NCBI GenBank assembly: GCA_039707655.1
Contig: CM077665.1
Location: forward strand, 139,129,148-139,193,147
Length of the DNA: 64,000 bases
Direction: 5' to 3'
Origin: Elymus sibiricus
Lineage: Eukaryota; Streptophyta; Magnoliopsida; Poales; Poaceae
Below, piece by piece: positions 46,830 through 57,880 of the stretch (position 1 is its first letter; every line of letters begins with the position of its first letter). A model generated the notes under the pieces. The model was not told the origin of the DNA. It searched no databases and saw only the letters and a program-made list of their open reading frames with translations. The translations under genes and the position numbers were made by a program.

Positions 46830-48600
46830 TCACTCCTGTAAGCCGGCGGTGTTGCTCTCCGGGTTGACATCAGTCGAGGTCGGGTCAGCATGTGTCGGCT
46901 CGTCGGTTTCTTCATGAGACGCCTCTTTTGCCCTTTCGGTTTGGGTGTCTTCTGGCAGACACTGAATTGAAGTCAGAGCTTGAAACATCGTGTCGTTTTT
47001 GAGCAAATTTGAAGTGCTTACGTCGAAGGCAAAAGATTGCTTGCATGGGAAGGCCAGCTCAACTGGTTTTGGCTGAGGAGGATCCATGTGTTTCCCGGGT
47101 TCAGTGTAGCTGACTTGGAACTTGGTTAACTCCGGCTCTTATGCAACCTTGGTCGCTGCAACCCGGGTCGCCTTAACGCACCGCAGATAATCCTTGTTAG
47201 TGAAGGGAGTGTTGTCCGCATTGAATTCAGGAAATCCTTCTGCCAAAAGAGTCGGATCCATCTCCGGGTGATAAGATTGGGCCTGGGTCAAAGCATACAT
47301 TGCCCGGGATCGGCAAGCAGACCTCTTCAATTCTGCAATCCACTCTGGAACGGTGGAGAGCTCATTAAGCATGTCCATGATATAATTAGGTGGTGCCTTG
47401 GTGTTTTTGATCGCCATCACACACTTTGCACCACCTACAAATAGGTGCTCCATAAATTTATAGAAGGCCTTCAACTTAACAAGAGGAAGCTCCCTTAAGT
47501 TATTACTCTTCCTGCATGTAGACATAAAAGACACAAGTCAGTAGACTAGCTAACATGCTAACCCGGAAATATTTGGCGACTTATAATTGGAAAAATATCC
47601 TTACCGAAGATGGCTATGCACATTTCAGTGATGTGGCCCTTAAGTGTCTGCAGTTCTTGGGTCACCGGCTCGAGCTTTGACTTGGCCTCCTATATACGTT
47701 TCAATAAGCTAGCTTTTCCTTCATTAAAGGTAGTCTTGGTCTTCTCCAGTGTATCTGTACAGACTAGAAGCAACCTGTGGAAATCTGAAGATAAACTTTC
47801 TGCTTTTTCTCGATGCTTCTTCTCTGTTTTCAGCTCCTTTCTTAAGCCAGCAACTTGTGCTTCAGTTTGGTTCAACACATCCTGCATATACAGATCAAGT
47901 CGGACATATTACAAAAAGTTCCAAGCCGCCAAAAAGGAATGAGCCGAGACTTGGGGGCTACAGCAATCAGCTCTATTCAAATGCTAAGTCCCAGGTCATA
48001 TGCAAGTATTTTACCCAGTACTTGGGGGCTACAGCAATTAGCTCTATTCAAATGCTAAGTCCCAGGTCATATGCAAACATTTGACCCAGCACTTGGAGGC
48101 TAGATCAATTAGCTCTATTCAAATGTGAAGTCTCGGGTCTTATGCAAGCATTTGACCCGGCACTTGGGGGTTAAATGTCAACCTTTTAAAAAATAATTTC
48201 AATAGAAGACCCGACTCGTCACTTGATGAAAAGCCGGCCCTTGGGGGCTACACCACTATTCTAATTCAAGTCATGAATTTATTACAAGTCCCATCTCACT
48301 AGTGCTACTGAGCCGGCACTTGGGGGCTACTTATCACTATCGGAAAAGTTACAAAGTTATTCTACCAAGTATTTAAGACAAGTCTTCAGTTATTATGCTG
48401 TCTAAACTAAAGACTTGGGGAATATACACACACATATATATACAATGAAAAGAAGAAGGGTCATACCTCATATTTCCTTTTCAGGAGGCCAACCATGGCA
48501 CTTCAGCTTCCCGGCTCTGAGACAGTGGGGTCAAGTTGTTTTGATGGAGAGATTCAACATCCATATCTTAAAAAGGCTCCAAATAGAGTCAAGAATTTAC
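46830..48600 (-). pseudogene. antisense ORF of element E (gypsy-type 'Transposase_28'-like), spliced and broken
   Basis: Tat/Retand elements often carry an extra gene on the opposite strand between INT and the 3' LTR; this fits that position. Minus-strand exons: one ending near 48480 (LKRKYEV); one at about 47887-47606 coding a coiled coil (LRKELKTEKKHREKAESLSS); and one from about 47518 to 46830 with LREHPLVKLK-like LRELPLVKLKAFYKFMEHL, TVPEWIAELKRSACRSRA and an acidic end. Introns have GTAAGG donors and TGCAG acceptors (47605 to about 47519). Stops occur at 47690-47692 and 47139-47141. Such proteins have no proven role. Confidence 0.65.
47949..48170. repeat. 71-bp tandem repeat, three copies
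   Basis: Copies start at 47949, 48020 and 48091, with a fourth start at 48162. Each begins acttgggggcta and contains agctctattcaaatg and gtcatatgcaa. It lies in the intron of the element E antisense ORF. Confidence 0.9.
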
Positions 48601-48635
48601 TTTCCCTTGCTTCGGCAACTCCGCTACTTGTAAAC

Positions 48636-50169
48636 TGTGTTGGGATTTTCTCCGAAGAGGAGAGGAGATGCAGCACAGTAGAGATAAGTATTTCCCTCAG
48701 TGAGAACCAAGGTTATCGAACCAATAGGAGAACCGCACAAATTCCCGTCTTCAGCACCTACACACAAAAGAGCAAACACTTGCACCCAAAGCGGGCAAGA
48801 GGGTTGTCAAGCCCCTTGAATTCGTTACTTGCAAGCGATAAGTAGTGATAGATAGATAATATTAATATAAAATAAAACAATAGTAAATAAATGGCAGCAA
48901 TATTTTTGTAGTTTTTATAATATAATTTGTGAAGACCCGGGGGCCATAGTTTTCGCTAGAGGCTTCTCACTTGAAGAAAGCATACGGTGGGTAAACAAAT
49001 TATTGTTGAGCAATTGATAGAAAAGCACATAGTTATGCAATATTTATTCAGGACAATGATCATGTAGGCATCATGTCCATAAACAAGTAGACCGACTCCT
49101 GCCTGCATCTACTACTATTACTCCACCCATCGACCGCTATCCAGCATGCATCTAGAGTATTAAGTAAAAACAGAGTAATGCTTGGAGCAAGATGACATGA
49201 TGTAGACAAAGTAAATCCAATCAATATGAATAAACCCCATCATTTTCCCCTTAATGGAAGTAATACAATATGTTTCTTGATCCCTTCTGTCACGAGGATA
49301 GAGCACTGCAAGATTAAACGCATCACAATGCACCACTCCCGTTTAAGATAAGTCAATCTAGTTGGCCAAACCAAACAAATAGATCGGAGAGAATATGAAG
49401 CTATAACAATCATGCATATAAGAATTTAGTAAAGACTCAATCTATTTTCATGAATAATCTGAACATAAACCCACAATTCATCAAATCCCAATAAACACAC
49501 CGCAAAGAAGATTACATCGAATAGATCATTGCGAAGATGCGATGAACTTTGTATTGAAGATCATAGAGAGAGAGCCATCTAGGTACTATCTATGGACCCA
49601 TAGGTCTGTGGTAAACTACTCACATAGCATCATGGAGGCAGCAAGGTTGATGTAGAGGCCGTGCATGATCAATCCCCCCTCAAGGCAGGGCACCGGAACA
49701 CGGCTCCAGGTGGCCTCCCGTCGGAACAAAGACTTGTGACGGCGTAAAAAAAGTATTTTGACTGGCTCTCGGGTGTTTTCCCGATTTTAGAGAATATATA
49801 GAGGCAGAATTAGGTCAGGAGGTCGTGGGAGGTGATCCCAAGCCATCAGGGCGCGCCCACCCCCCTAGGCACGCCCTGTTGGCTTGGCGCCATCTCGTGT
49901 GGCCTCCGGTCTCCCTACGGAGCTTCCAGGTCTTATTTTTGTCTAGAAAAAATCATCAAAAAGTTTCGGGGCATTTGGACTTCGTTTGGTATAGTATTCC
50001 TGAAAGGCCAAAAACAAGTAGAAAACAGCAACTGGCACTGTGCACTAGGTTAATAGGTTAGTTCACAAAAATGATATAAAACAGCATATGAATGCATATA
50101 AAGTATCCAAGAATGATAATATATTAGCATGGAACAATCAAAAATTATAGATATGTTGGAGACGTATCA
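48636..50169 (-). mobile_element. Athila-type 3' LTR, minus orientation
   Basis: Plus-strand start tgtgttgggattttctcc, end gagacgtatca, followed by the complement of the PPT (gcatccccaagcttaattcc). Same family as the solo LTR 33901-35454. Left flank taaac; the right target duplication cannot be found because the element is truncated. Confidence 0.85.
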
Positions 50170-50535
50170 GCATCCCCAAGCTTAATTCCTGCTCATCCTC
50201 GAGTAGGTAAATGATAAAAACAGAATTTTTGATGCGACATGCTACCCAACATGTAATCTCTTTTAGGTATGATCATTCAGAAACGATGAATTAATAAACA
50301 TCAACATAGTAATATCCATAAACATAAGCAACATAATCATTAACTTTCAAAATATACGATCCTTAAAGAACGTTACTGTCCACTCATTTTATCGTATTAG
50401 CATGGCATGACTCCGTCTTCACCACATAAGTACAAATCATGAGCACCACAGTGTAAAGTCGGGCAATTGGATCGTACTTCTAACGCGCTTCAGCATTTTC
50501 AACCTCACTCAGTACATGAGCGTGAACCATGGATA
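50170..50535 (-). other. truncated 3' UTR of the Athila element whose LTR is 48636-50169
   Basis: PPT and about 350 bases of internal sequence matching element S at 3590-3975 (for example aacgcgcttcagcattttca). It stops abruptly at about 50533-50538, where plus-strand Athila pol begins. Confidence 0.75.
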
Positions 50536-50536
50536 T

Positions 50537-52280
50537 GTGATGTTGGTGCTGTTGGTGCTAGTGATTATGATGTTGGTGATGTTCTAGATCAAAAAGTTGA
50601 TAAGAAGTTGAATGTTATTCATTATGCTAGCAAAACCCTAGACATCGCTCAAAGGAATTATGTTAATACTAAGAAAGAATGTTTAGCAGTCGTGTTTGCA
50701 TGTGATAAATTCAGATCTTACATTGTTGATTCTAAAGTAACAATTCATACCGACATGCTGCTATTAAATATCTTATGGAAAATAAAGATGCTAAACCTAG
50801 ACCGATTACGTGGGTTCTTTTACTACAATACTTTTATTTGCATATTGTTGATAGAAAGGGAGCTGAAAACCCTGTAGCAAATAATTTGTCTAGGATGGAA
50901 AATATTCTTGATGACCCACTGCCTATTGATGATAGTTTTCCTGATGAGCAATTGGCAGGTATAAATGCTTCTACTTCTCGTAGTGATCCTTGGTATGCAG
51001 ATCATGCTAATTACATTGTTTCTAAATATATATCATCCAGCTATACCTACCAACAAAAGAAAAGTTCTTCTTTGATTTAAGACATTACTTTTGGGATGAC
51101 CCACATTTATATAAAGGAGTAGATGGTGTTATTATATGATGTGTACCTAAGCATGAACAGGAACAGATCCTTCGGAACTGTAATTTTGAAGCCTATGGAG
51201 GACACCACGCTGGAGACAGAACTGCACATAAGGTATTACAGTATGGTTTTTATTGGCCTACTCTCTTCAAGGATGCACGTAAGTTTGTCCTTTCTTGTGA
51301 TGAATGTCAAAGAATTGGTAATATTGGTAGACGTCAGGAAATACCTATGAATTATTCACTTGTTATCGAATCATTTGACATTTGGGGTTTCGATTATATG
51401 GGACATTTTCCTTCCTCTAATGCGTAAACTCATATTCTAGTTGTTGTTGATTATGTTACTAAGTGGGTAGAAGCTATTCCAACTAGTAGTGTTGATCACA
51501 ACACCTCTATTAAAATGCTTAAAGAAGTTATCTTCCCGAGGTTTGGAGTCCCTAGATATTTAATGATTGATGGTGGTTCACATTTTATTCATGGTGCATT
51601 TCGTAAAACTTTAGCTAAATATGATGTCAACCATAGAATTGCTTCACCTTATCATCCTCAATCTAGTGGTCAAGTTGAATTGAGAAATAGAGAAATAAAT
51701 TTAACTTTGCAATAGACCGTTAATAGATCGAGGAATAATTGGTCTAGGAAACTTGATGATGCATTGTGCGCATATAGAACTTCTTATAAGAATCTTATGG
51801 GTATGTTCATACAAAATGGTTTATGGAAAAGCTTGTAATTTACCTCTAGAATTAGAACATATAGCTTATTGGGTAATTAAAGAACTAAACTATGATTTAA
51901 AACTTGCTGGTGAAAACAGATTATTTGATATTAGCTCATTAGACGAATGGAGAACACAAGCTTATGAAAATGCCAAGTTGTTTAAAGAAAAAGTTAAAAG
52001 ATGGCATGACAAAAGAGTACAAAAATGAGAGTTGAATGTCGATGATCAAGTTCTATTATACAACTCTCGTTTTAGAATCTTTGCAGGAAAACTTCTCTCC
52101 AAATGGGGAGGACCATATATCATCGAGGAAGTTTATCGCTCCAGAGCTATCAAGATTAATAACCCCGAGGGCACAAATCCTAAGGTGGTTAATGGGCAAA
52201 TAATTAAACATTATATTTCAGGTACACCCATTAACAAAGAAACCAACATTACCAAAACAATGAACGCCAGGAACACATAA
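50537..52280 (+). pseudogene. Athila-type pol remnant: RNase H and integrase
   Basis: Starts inside the RNase H domain (NVIHYASKTLDIAQRNY, CLAVVFACDKFRSYI) and runs through linker [18 protein letters not shown]. Integrase follows: zinc region GGHHAGD-type sequence near 51200 and CDECQRIGNIGRRQE, then VVDYVTKWVEAIPTSS, LMIDGGSHFIHGAFRK and SPYHPQSSGQVEL (D, D, E), and the C-terminal RFFAGKLLSKWGGPYIIEEV-like tail ending KHYISGTPIN. Frameshifts occur near 50758 and 51058, and stops near 51424 and 51714. Gag, PR and most RT are missing to the left. Confidence 0.88.
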
Positions 52281-53119
52281 AGGAGACCTTCCATAACGCT
52301 CCAGAATCCTCAAAAGGAGTAGGTATGTCATACGGTAAGTAAACAGACTCCAAAAGTTCCATAAAAGCAAATTTTGTCCGTTTTGAAATATATGAAAAAT
52401 TACAAAAATAAGAAACGATCGAAAAGTGCACGAGGGAGAGACGAGCTCGAGGGGCGCGCCCTACCCCCCCCCCCCCTCGGTGCACCATGTGATCTCGTGA
52501 CTCCCCCGTGGACTTTCCTGACTCCATTTTCCTTTCGTAGACTTGTCCTGCACGGAAAAAAATCATTATATATACTCCTCGTTGTTTTGACCACCGTATC
52601 GTAAGTTTCTCCTCTGTTCTTGTTTTGGCTCTTTTTTGGCAGATCCAGAAGCACAATGTCATCTCAAGAGTCGGATGGGGAGAGCTACGTTTTGCACCTC
52701 ACCTCAGATCCGAGGGTCTATGGGGACCTTAATCCCTATGGATGGACAGCGGAGGAAGAAGAGGATGTTGATCTGAAGAGGATGGAATCGCGAGTGAAGA
52801 AGAAGAAGTCCCTCTACCTCAACCTGAAGATATGCGTGCGGAGTTCAAAAAGTCGAGCTTGCCAAATAAGGATACACCTTCCAGTTCTCGGTTTACTCCT
52901 TATCGTTGTGCATAGGTGGATGTGAGTTCCTCTTCCACAGCCGAAATTCATCCCTTGTTGGATGGCGCATTGACGGTTACAAGCAAGCTTCGCAAGGAGA
53001 AATTGGATCTTATACAGGAGGTCGGTAAGCTCAAGGAGGAGATCTATACCCTAACCCTTGGTTTGATGTCCGTATTGAAGACCTCCATATTGAATTGGGC
53101 TGGAATTCCAATTCAATAA
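52281..53119 (+). pseudogene. post-integrase ORF region of the Athila remnant
   Basis: A spacer (52281-52655, with a C homopolymer near 52466-52478) is followed by a start at 52656: MSSQESDGESYVLHLTSDPR, NPYGWTAEEEEDVDLKRMES, then a frame change in the GAAGAAG run near 52800. A coiled-coil segment LRKEKLDLIQEVGKLKEE follows, ending at 53119. This is the env-like position of Athila elements, but no signal peptide or fusion domain is visible. Function unknown. Confidence 0.55.
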
Positions 53120-53838
53120 GGAAACTGAAATGACACGAATAAGAATTCGCCTGTTTGGTTGCTCACTGAATTGGCCCTTGAAATGCATGTAAAGTTTCAA
53201 TACCAAATCATGTTTGGATGACAAACTTCAAAATTGCATAGTTACATTAGCATAAAGAAAGATTATATCGTGTTCTTCATGCAAATTGATGACGGGAAAA
53301 TGGCTGGCGTGAGAACACGCATTCACGTCATTGATACAGAGTGAATAAATATAGCGCATACAATGCATAAAATAAAATAAAGATCAAACATTGCAGGTAC
53401 GTATTTCCAGAACTCTTATATTTATATAAAAATTCTGTTAATTACATCTCCGAAGAGAAAACCCCTGATTAAGAATTCCAACATATCTATTACATAAGAT
53501 TGCAACACATTCCTATTACAATATGCTACAAGAAAATTGTCCTCGCGGTCGTCGATGAACTCCTGCTCGGCGAACTTGAAGTTTTCTTTTATGTGAATAC
53601 TCCTCCATGATTTCATGTTTCATGTTTTGGAATATATTTTCCTAGCATACAACAAATTTAGTTGTGTTCAACCTCATTTATATGAAGCATGAAATTGATT
53701 TTTGCTAGGCATGGTTTTATCCTACATTCAACACATAGGATATGCATATATTGTCCGTGGGGATCGTATGTGATATATTTGGTTTTGGTAGCATGAATGT
53801 ATGTGACATGCCAATTTTAATAAGTTTTGCATCATCAC
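53120..53838. other. unassigned repeat-derived DNA
   Basis: No supported gene. gcctgtttggttgctca near 53149 resembles the terminus of PIF/Harbinger (Tourist) elements, but I did not find the partner end. The 64-aa minus ORF at 53422-53616 is unsupported. Confidence 0.35.
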
Positions 53839-54890
53839 ATTACTACTATCATCGCGCAACACTTATGTGGTGCCGGCGTGTAGCGTAACGGATTATAGCT
53901 TTCTGACACATTGATGCTTTTTATGGTGCATGTGATATGTGCCATATTTTGTTTCTTTTGACTTCACATGGTATCAAAACTAACCACGTGGTGCAATAAT
54001 ATGACACATATGTGTAGCCTGACCCAAGTGGAGTCTACTTACGATATTTTGTTTGTTTAAAGCCTACATAGGCTACATGAAATATGCTTGATTATATGTT
54101 TTGCACGATTTTTTGCGTGCCTATATGTATGTGGCATGAACATAGTTTTATTGAGTTCTGCCTTACCTGTATTACTACTAACACCGCGTAGCACTAAGAC
54201 AATGCCCGCGTGTAGTGTAACCAAGTGAAGGTTTATGGAGCAATTTTAATATTGCATGCGTCATATGATGTTTATCATTTTTATTTGTACCTTACATGGT
54301 ATTAAAACCAACTCCACGTAGCGACATTAATGGCGCTCGTGTGTAGCATAACCCAAGTAGAGGAAATTTGTGGCTTTAACATTTATTTGGATTTATCTTA
54401 CTTGTATTACTACTAACACCGCGTGACATTAATCTCATGTCCGCGTGTAGCGTAACCAAGTAAAATCAGTTTTTGACGTGCAATTTGATGATGCTAACAG
54501 TTTAGGCTCTTATAGCGTTGGAGCATTATCACATGTTTTATATGACTTTGACCGAAATGTATGGCTTGGACATTTCATTTATTTTTATCTTGCTTGTATT
54601 ACTACTACACCGGGTAACACTAATATAGTGTCCGCGTGTAGCGTAACCAAGTAAAATTGGTTTACATGATGCAACATATTTGGTGATACATCTTAAATGA
54701 TTTTGTCTTTGCTTGTGTAGCATGAACGCATTTTTTAATTAAGTTTCGCCGTGCTTGTATTACTACCAACACCGCGTAGCATTAATATAATGCCCGCGTG
54801 TAGCGTAACCAAGTGAAGGTTTGTTTCGTATATTCTTGTCCGTATTACAATTAGCGTGACACATAATGTCCGTAGCGTAACCGGACAAGA
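53839..54890. repeat. dispersed array 1: units with constant flanks and variable hairpin stem
   Basis: Units start near 53839, 54171, 54406, 54598, 54759 and 54844, plus variants near 53960 and 54310. The frame is tactacta-caccgcgta, then a hairpin, then ccgcgtgtagcgtaaccaag. Hairpins: GCATTA 54779-54784 with TAATGC 54788-54793; ACACTA 54617-54622 with TAGTGT 54626-54631; GACAT 54425-54429 with ATGTC 54437-54441; AGCG 54320-54323 with CGCT 54334-54337. Spacing is uneven (85-330 bases). I do not recognise the element. Confidence 0.65.
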
Positions 54891-55009
54891 ATTTTATCAT
54901 GAGTTCAGTTTAGCACCTTTGTAATTTGACTCCAACTTGGTCATATCAGTTTTATTTATGATGACCAAAGCAAGACAATTTTTACGAGGTCTTCATACCT
55001 ATGACACTC

Positions 55010-55425
55010 TCTTGATTTGTATCCACGTATAGGGACCAAATCAAGGAACGAAAAGTTCATCCTGGCTTGTATCGCTAAGGGGACCGAACCAAGAAGATCA
55101 TTAAGATGAAGAGTATGCAACATGTAAAACAACCCTGCATGGTCCTTGGCTCGTACCGCGATGGCCAAATCAAAGACAAAGATTTGATGTAGATGTAACA
55201 TGCTCCTTGATTTGTACCGCGATGGCCGAATCAAGGACGGAAATTTGGGATAGATGAAACATGCACCTTAGTTTGTACCGCAATGGCCAAACTAAGGGCA
55301 AGAACTTTGGGAAGATGAAACATGCTCCTTGATTTGTACCACGATGGCCGAACCAAGGGCTAGAGTTGTAGGAAAGGAGGAAGAAGAAAGCTCCCTGGCA
55401 TGTACCACAATGGCCAAACCAGGGG
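55010..55425. repeat. array 2: about 62-bp tandem hairpin units
   Basis: Seven units sharing the loop taccgcgatggc. Best stems: CTTGATTTG 55011-55019 with CAAATCAAG 55037-55045; TCCTTGATT 55204-55212 with AATCAAGGA 55229-55237; CCTTAGTTTG 55266-55275 with CAAACTAAGG 55288-55297; CCCTGG with CCAGGG near 55393-55424. Units near 55063, 55143 and 55326 are imperfect. No reading frame is conserved. Confidence 0.7.
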
Positions 55426-56040
55426 CTAGAGGAGAGCCATGAATCTCACCTTCTCACCTTCAAACAGACCTAGGTTCCTGTCCCTGCTTCTCCCTTTCTT
55501 CCGGTGTGCTTTTGTGTATAGATGATATGGTGTTTACTACAGAGAGGAGGAAGAAGGCCAGCGAACTGAGAGCAAAATGAGAGGAAAATGAGCCGAACCC
55601 CCTCGTACGCTGGGTGAGCGGGTATTTATAGGGAAGAGAGGAGAGCAGCGCTGGACTCCGGCTGTACGCGTGCGCGAGCCCACCTCCACGTCCACTGATC
55701 GTGGGATCGTGTGAACGTGAGAGCGGGGCTGGGTGCTTTCTCTTTTTCTCTATTTATTTAATCCCTAATTGCCTGGCAACTGTCTAATGAACCGATGTGG
55801 GCCTAAACTATTATATTTTTCATCACCATGTGGGCCTGGGGCACTAACGCACTTGCTTATTATAATTGACTAATGGATTAGCTTATGCATGCACGCAGCC
55901 TTGTGAGTGACTCATGTATGTACGTAGCCAATTTATTTGAATGGGCTAAGCCTGATTAGTTGGAATGGCTAACCACGTCTTATTTCCTTCGTATGAAAAG
56001 ATATTTTTCACTCAAAATTATACCCAATATTTCCATAACA
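55426..56040 (-). promoter_or_regulatory. minus-strand promoter-like region, probable LTR U3
   Basis: Minus strand CCCTATAAATACCC at about 55622-55635 is a strong TATA box with GC-rich sequence downstream. The region may be bounded at 56040 by an LTR-like start (minus TGTTATGGAAATATTGGG). Transcripts would run leftward through arrays 2 and 1. An LTR 3' end and PBS were not found. Confidence 0.5.
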
Positions 56041-56860
56041 GTCCGACACATTTTATTTTAAATATGGCATCACATGAGTCATTTTTCCTTTTTCACGTGT
56101 CCCATGACATTTCATAAACAGTGCCGGAATAATGTGCACATTTATTCTATAATCCAATACTTTAGCAATATTAATGCCGCTTATGAAAGTTTGAATCTGT
56201 GTCAACATTATAATTCCATCGTCGGTGTGAGTGTATGTGTATATGCAACCTATTTGTCCGCTAGAATTTCTTTAGCAACAAAAACTTGATGAGTATCATT
56301 TGATTCGTCATATTTATAACTATCGGCTATTTTCAGTGTCTGCAATATTGGCAATACATCTAATCATTTTTTTTTCAGCCATCGTTCTGAGCGGTCGATT
56401 TTATTATTTTAAATTGTTTCTTTTCATTATTAAACGTATTTTCGCCGTTTGCATTTATCTAACTGTTGGTTCGGTGTATATGCACTATATTTTTCTTAGG
56501 TCAAAAACCATGTCAACAGATGCCCCTCGAGGTATGGGTCCGAAGAGATATTTTGATTCGGGTCCAGAGCTCGAAACTAGATAATCTTGCAACATTTCAA
56601 TGCGAACACAGGCTCATGATTTGTTGTAGTATTTACTTTTTTTTCCTAGCATCTGATTCTACTCAATTGTACGCCAGTTATACGTGGTTGTGCAGTTTTT
56701 TTATCTACACGATGCTAACTAATTCTGCAACCGTGCAACCTTACGCCGACTATACGTGGCTGTACATTTTTTTTAATATCTACACAATGCATTTTTTTTA
56801 ATTTCAATTTAGGCTCGGAAATTTTCTTTTTGGACCGCAAAGGTTAACACTTGGGAGCTT
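56041..56860. other. unassigned AT-rich DNA
   Basis: No supported gene. A short frame near 56510-56584 (MSTDAPRGMGPKRYFDSGPE) follows a possible splice acceptor; I do not recognise it. Two related blocks (atacgtggttgtgca near 56682 and atacgtggctgtaca near 56752) form a 71-bp repeat. Confidence 0.35.
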
Positions 56861-56884
56861 GAGCTCACGAAGGTTGGATCGTTT

Positions 56885-57880
56885 TTAAAACATGCTTACA
56901 ATTTAAGCTCGTATAGCATTGGAGCATTTCGTATGTGCGTACAAAATACTTCACATGATGCTTATAGTTTATACTCATAAGCTTGGAGTGTAATGTTTCT
57001 TTTTTAATCACATGTGGCTACTAGTTTATACTCGTATAGAATGAAAGTCTTATATTCCTTTTTATCACATGTGGCTACTAGTTTATACTCGTATAGCCTG
57101 GGAGTATTATATTTCTTCTTCTTTTTATCACATGTGGCTACTAGTTTAAAATTGCATAGCCTGGGAGCGTATCTTTTCAATATATTCCCGTATGAAGTTG
57201 GCGAATATATTTTATTTGTTGGATCAAGCTTTGCACAACATCAGAGTACTTTTTTTTACCGATGTGTCTGGATGGTGCCAATAATTAGAGTATGAAACTT
57301 TTGTTCATTTTAACCATTATTGGTCGACCCTCGGAATTTGTTCCGCATGAACATTGGCATAACCATATGTATATGAAGGCAATTGGGTTTTATATTTCAT
57401 TGCACTATAAAGCATCTTGGGCATTTCATTACCAAACGAAAGATCATGGTCTGAGCTCATCACCTATTTTTTCGTTGACAATTTCGGAAGCATGTGCGTT
57501 GACATATATATGATTATTTTGGATAAATTTTGATGGGTTTGCCCTAACATTTTAGGATATGGCTGGTTTTGATTTGGCCCCAATTTGTTGAGAGCAAACT
57601 TTTCTTTACATTAGATATAAAGGATGCATTTGCCCTATGTTCCATTGAATGTACGCTTCACATGGAGCATCCTTGGATGATGGTGCCCCCTGTCTCAATG
57701 CTCTTGATTCACCATCATATTTGAATGGTATCTTTTTTGTATATATTTGTCGAGTTGACCATATTTATTGACTTGTTTGTTATTGGAGTAACATTTTATG
57801 TGCCCCAGTTTATACTCATGAGGGTGTGGAGTAATTTTTTTATTTTTTTGTATCATAGTTTACACTAGTAAGTTGTTGGA
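56885..57880. repeat. array 3: tttatactcgtatagcctggGAG-type hairpin units
   Basis: Units with arms GCTC 56907-56910 and GAGC 56922-56925; ACTC 56973-56976 and GAGT 56986-56989; ATACTC 57085-57090 and GAGTAT 57102-57107; ACTC 57814-57817 and GAGT 57829-57832; degenerate ones near 57027 and 57145. A related unit, GCTC 54506-54509 with GAGC 54521-54524, lies inside array 1. A 58-62-bp tandem repeat (atcacatgtggctactag) is part of it. Duplicated at 62640-63640. Confidence 0.6.

Larger units (their letters stand above)
10323..48635 (+). mobile_element. element E: degenerate Tat/Retand-type Gypsy retrotransposon, nest host
   Basis: The oldest recognisable element of the central region. Its pieces in order are: LTR 10323-10878, PBS, gag start 10966-11108, 16554-16977, gag 20968-23237, PR-RT-RNase H 31523-33900, integrase 35460-37097, 3' region and antisense ORF 45887-48635. 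Removing the insertions leaves roughly 10 kb, a normal length. The order gag-PR-RT-RH-INT, the GSCPKHN/SHSWENC gag zinc motif, the second RNase H and a minus-strand ORF between INT and the 3' LTR fit the Tat/Retand lineage (Grande, RIRE2). The 3' LTR is not in the window. All genes carry many stops and frameshifts. Confidence 0.8.

Noticed and set aside
47949..48170. Regular spaced repeats, considered as a CRISPR-like array
   Set aside because: Directly adjoining 71-bp tandem copies without unique spacers, in a plant retrotransposon.
50467..50877. 136-aa ORF beginning before the RNase H domain
   Set aside because: Its first codons come from the minus-strand 3' UTR of another element; only the part after about 50537 is pol.
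53149..53170. PIF/Harbinger-like terminus
   Set aside because: No inverted partner or TAA/TTA target duplication found, so no element is called.
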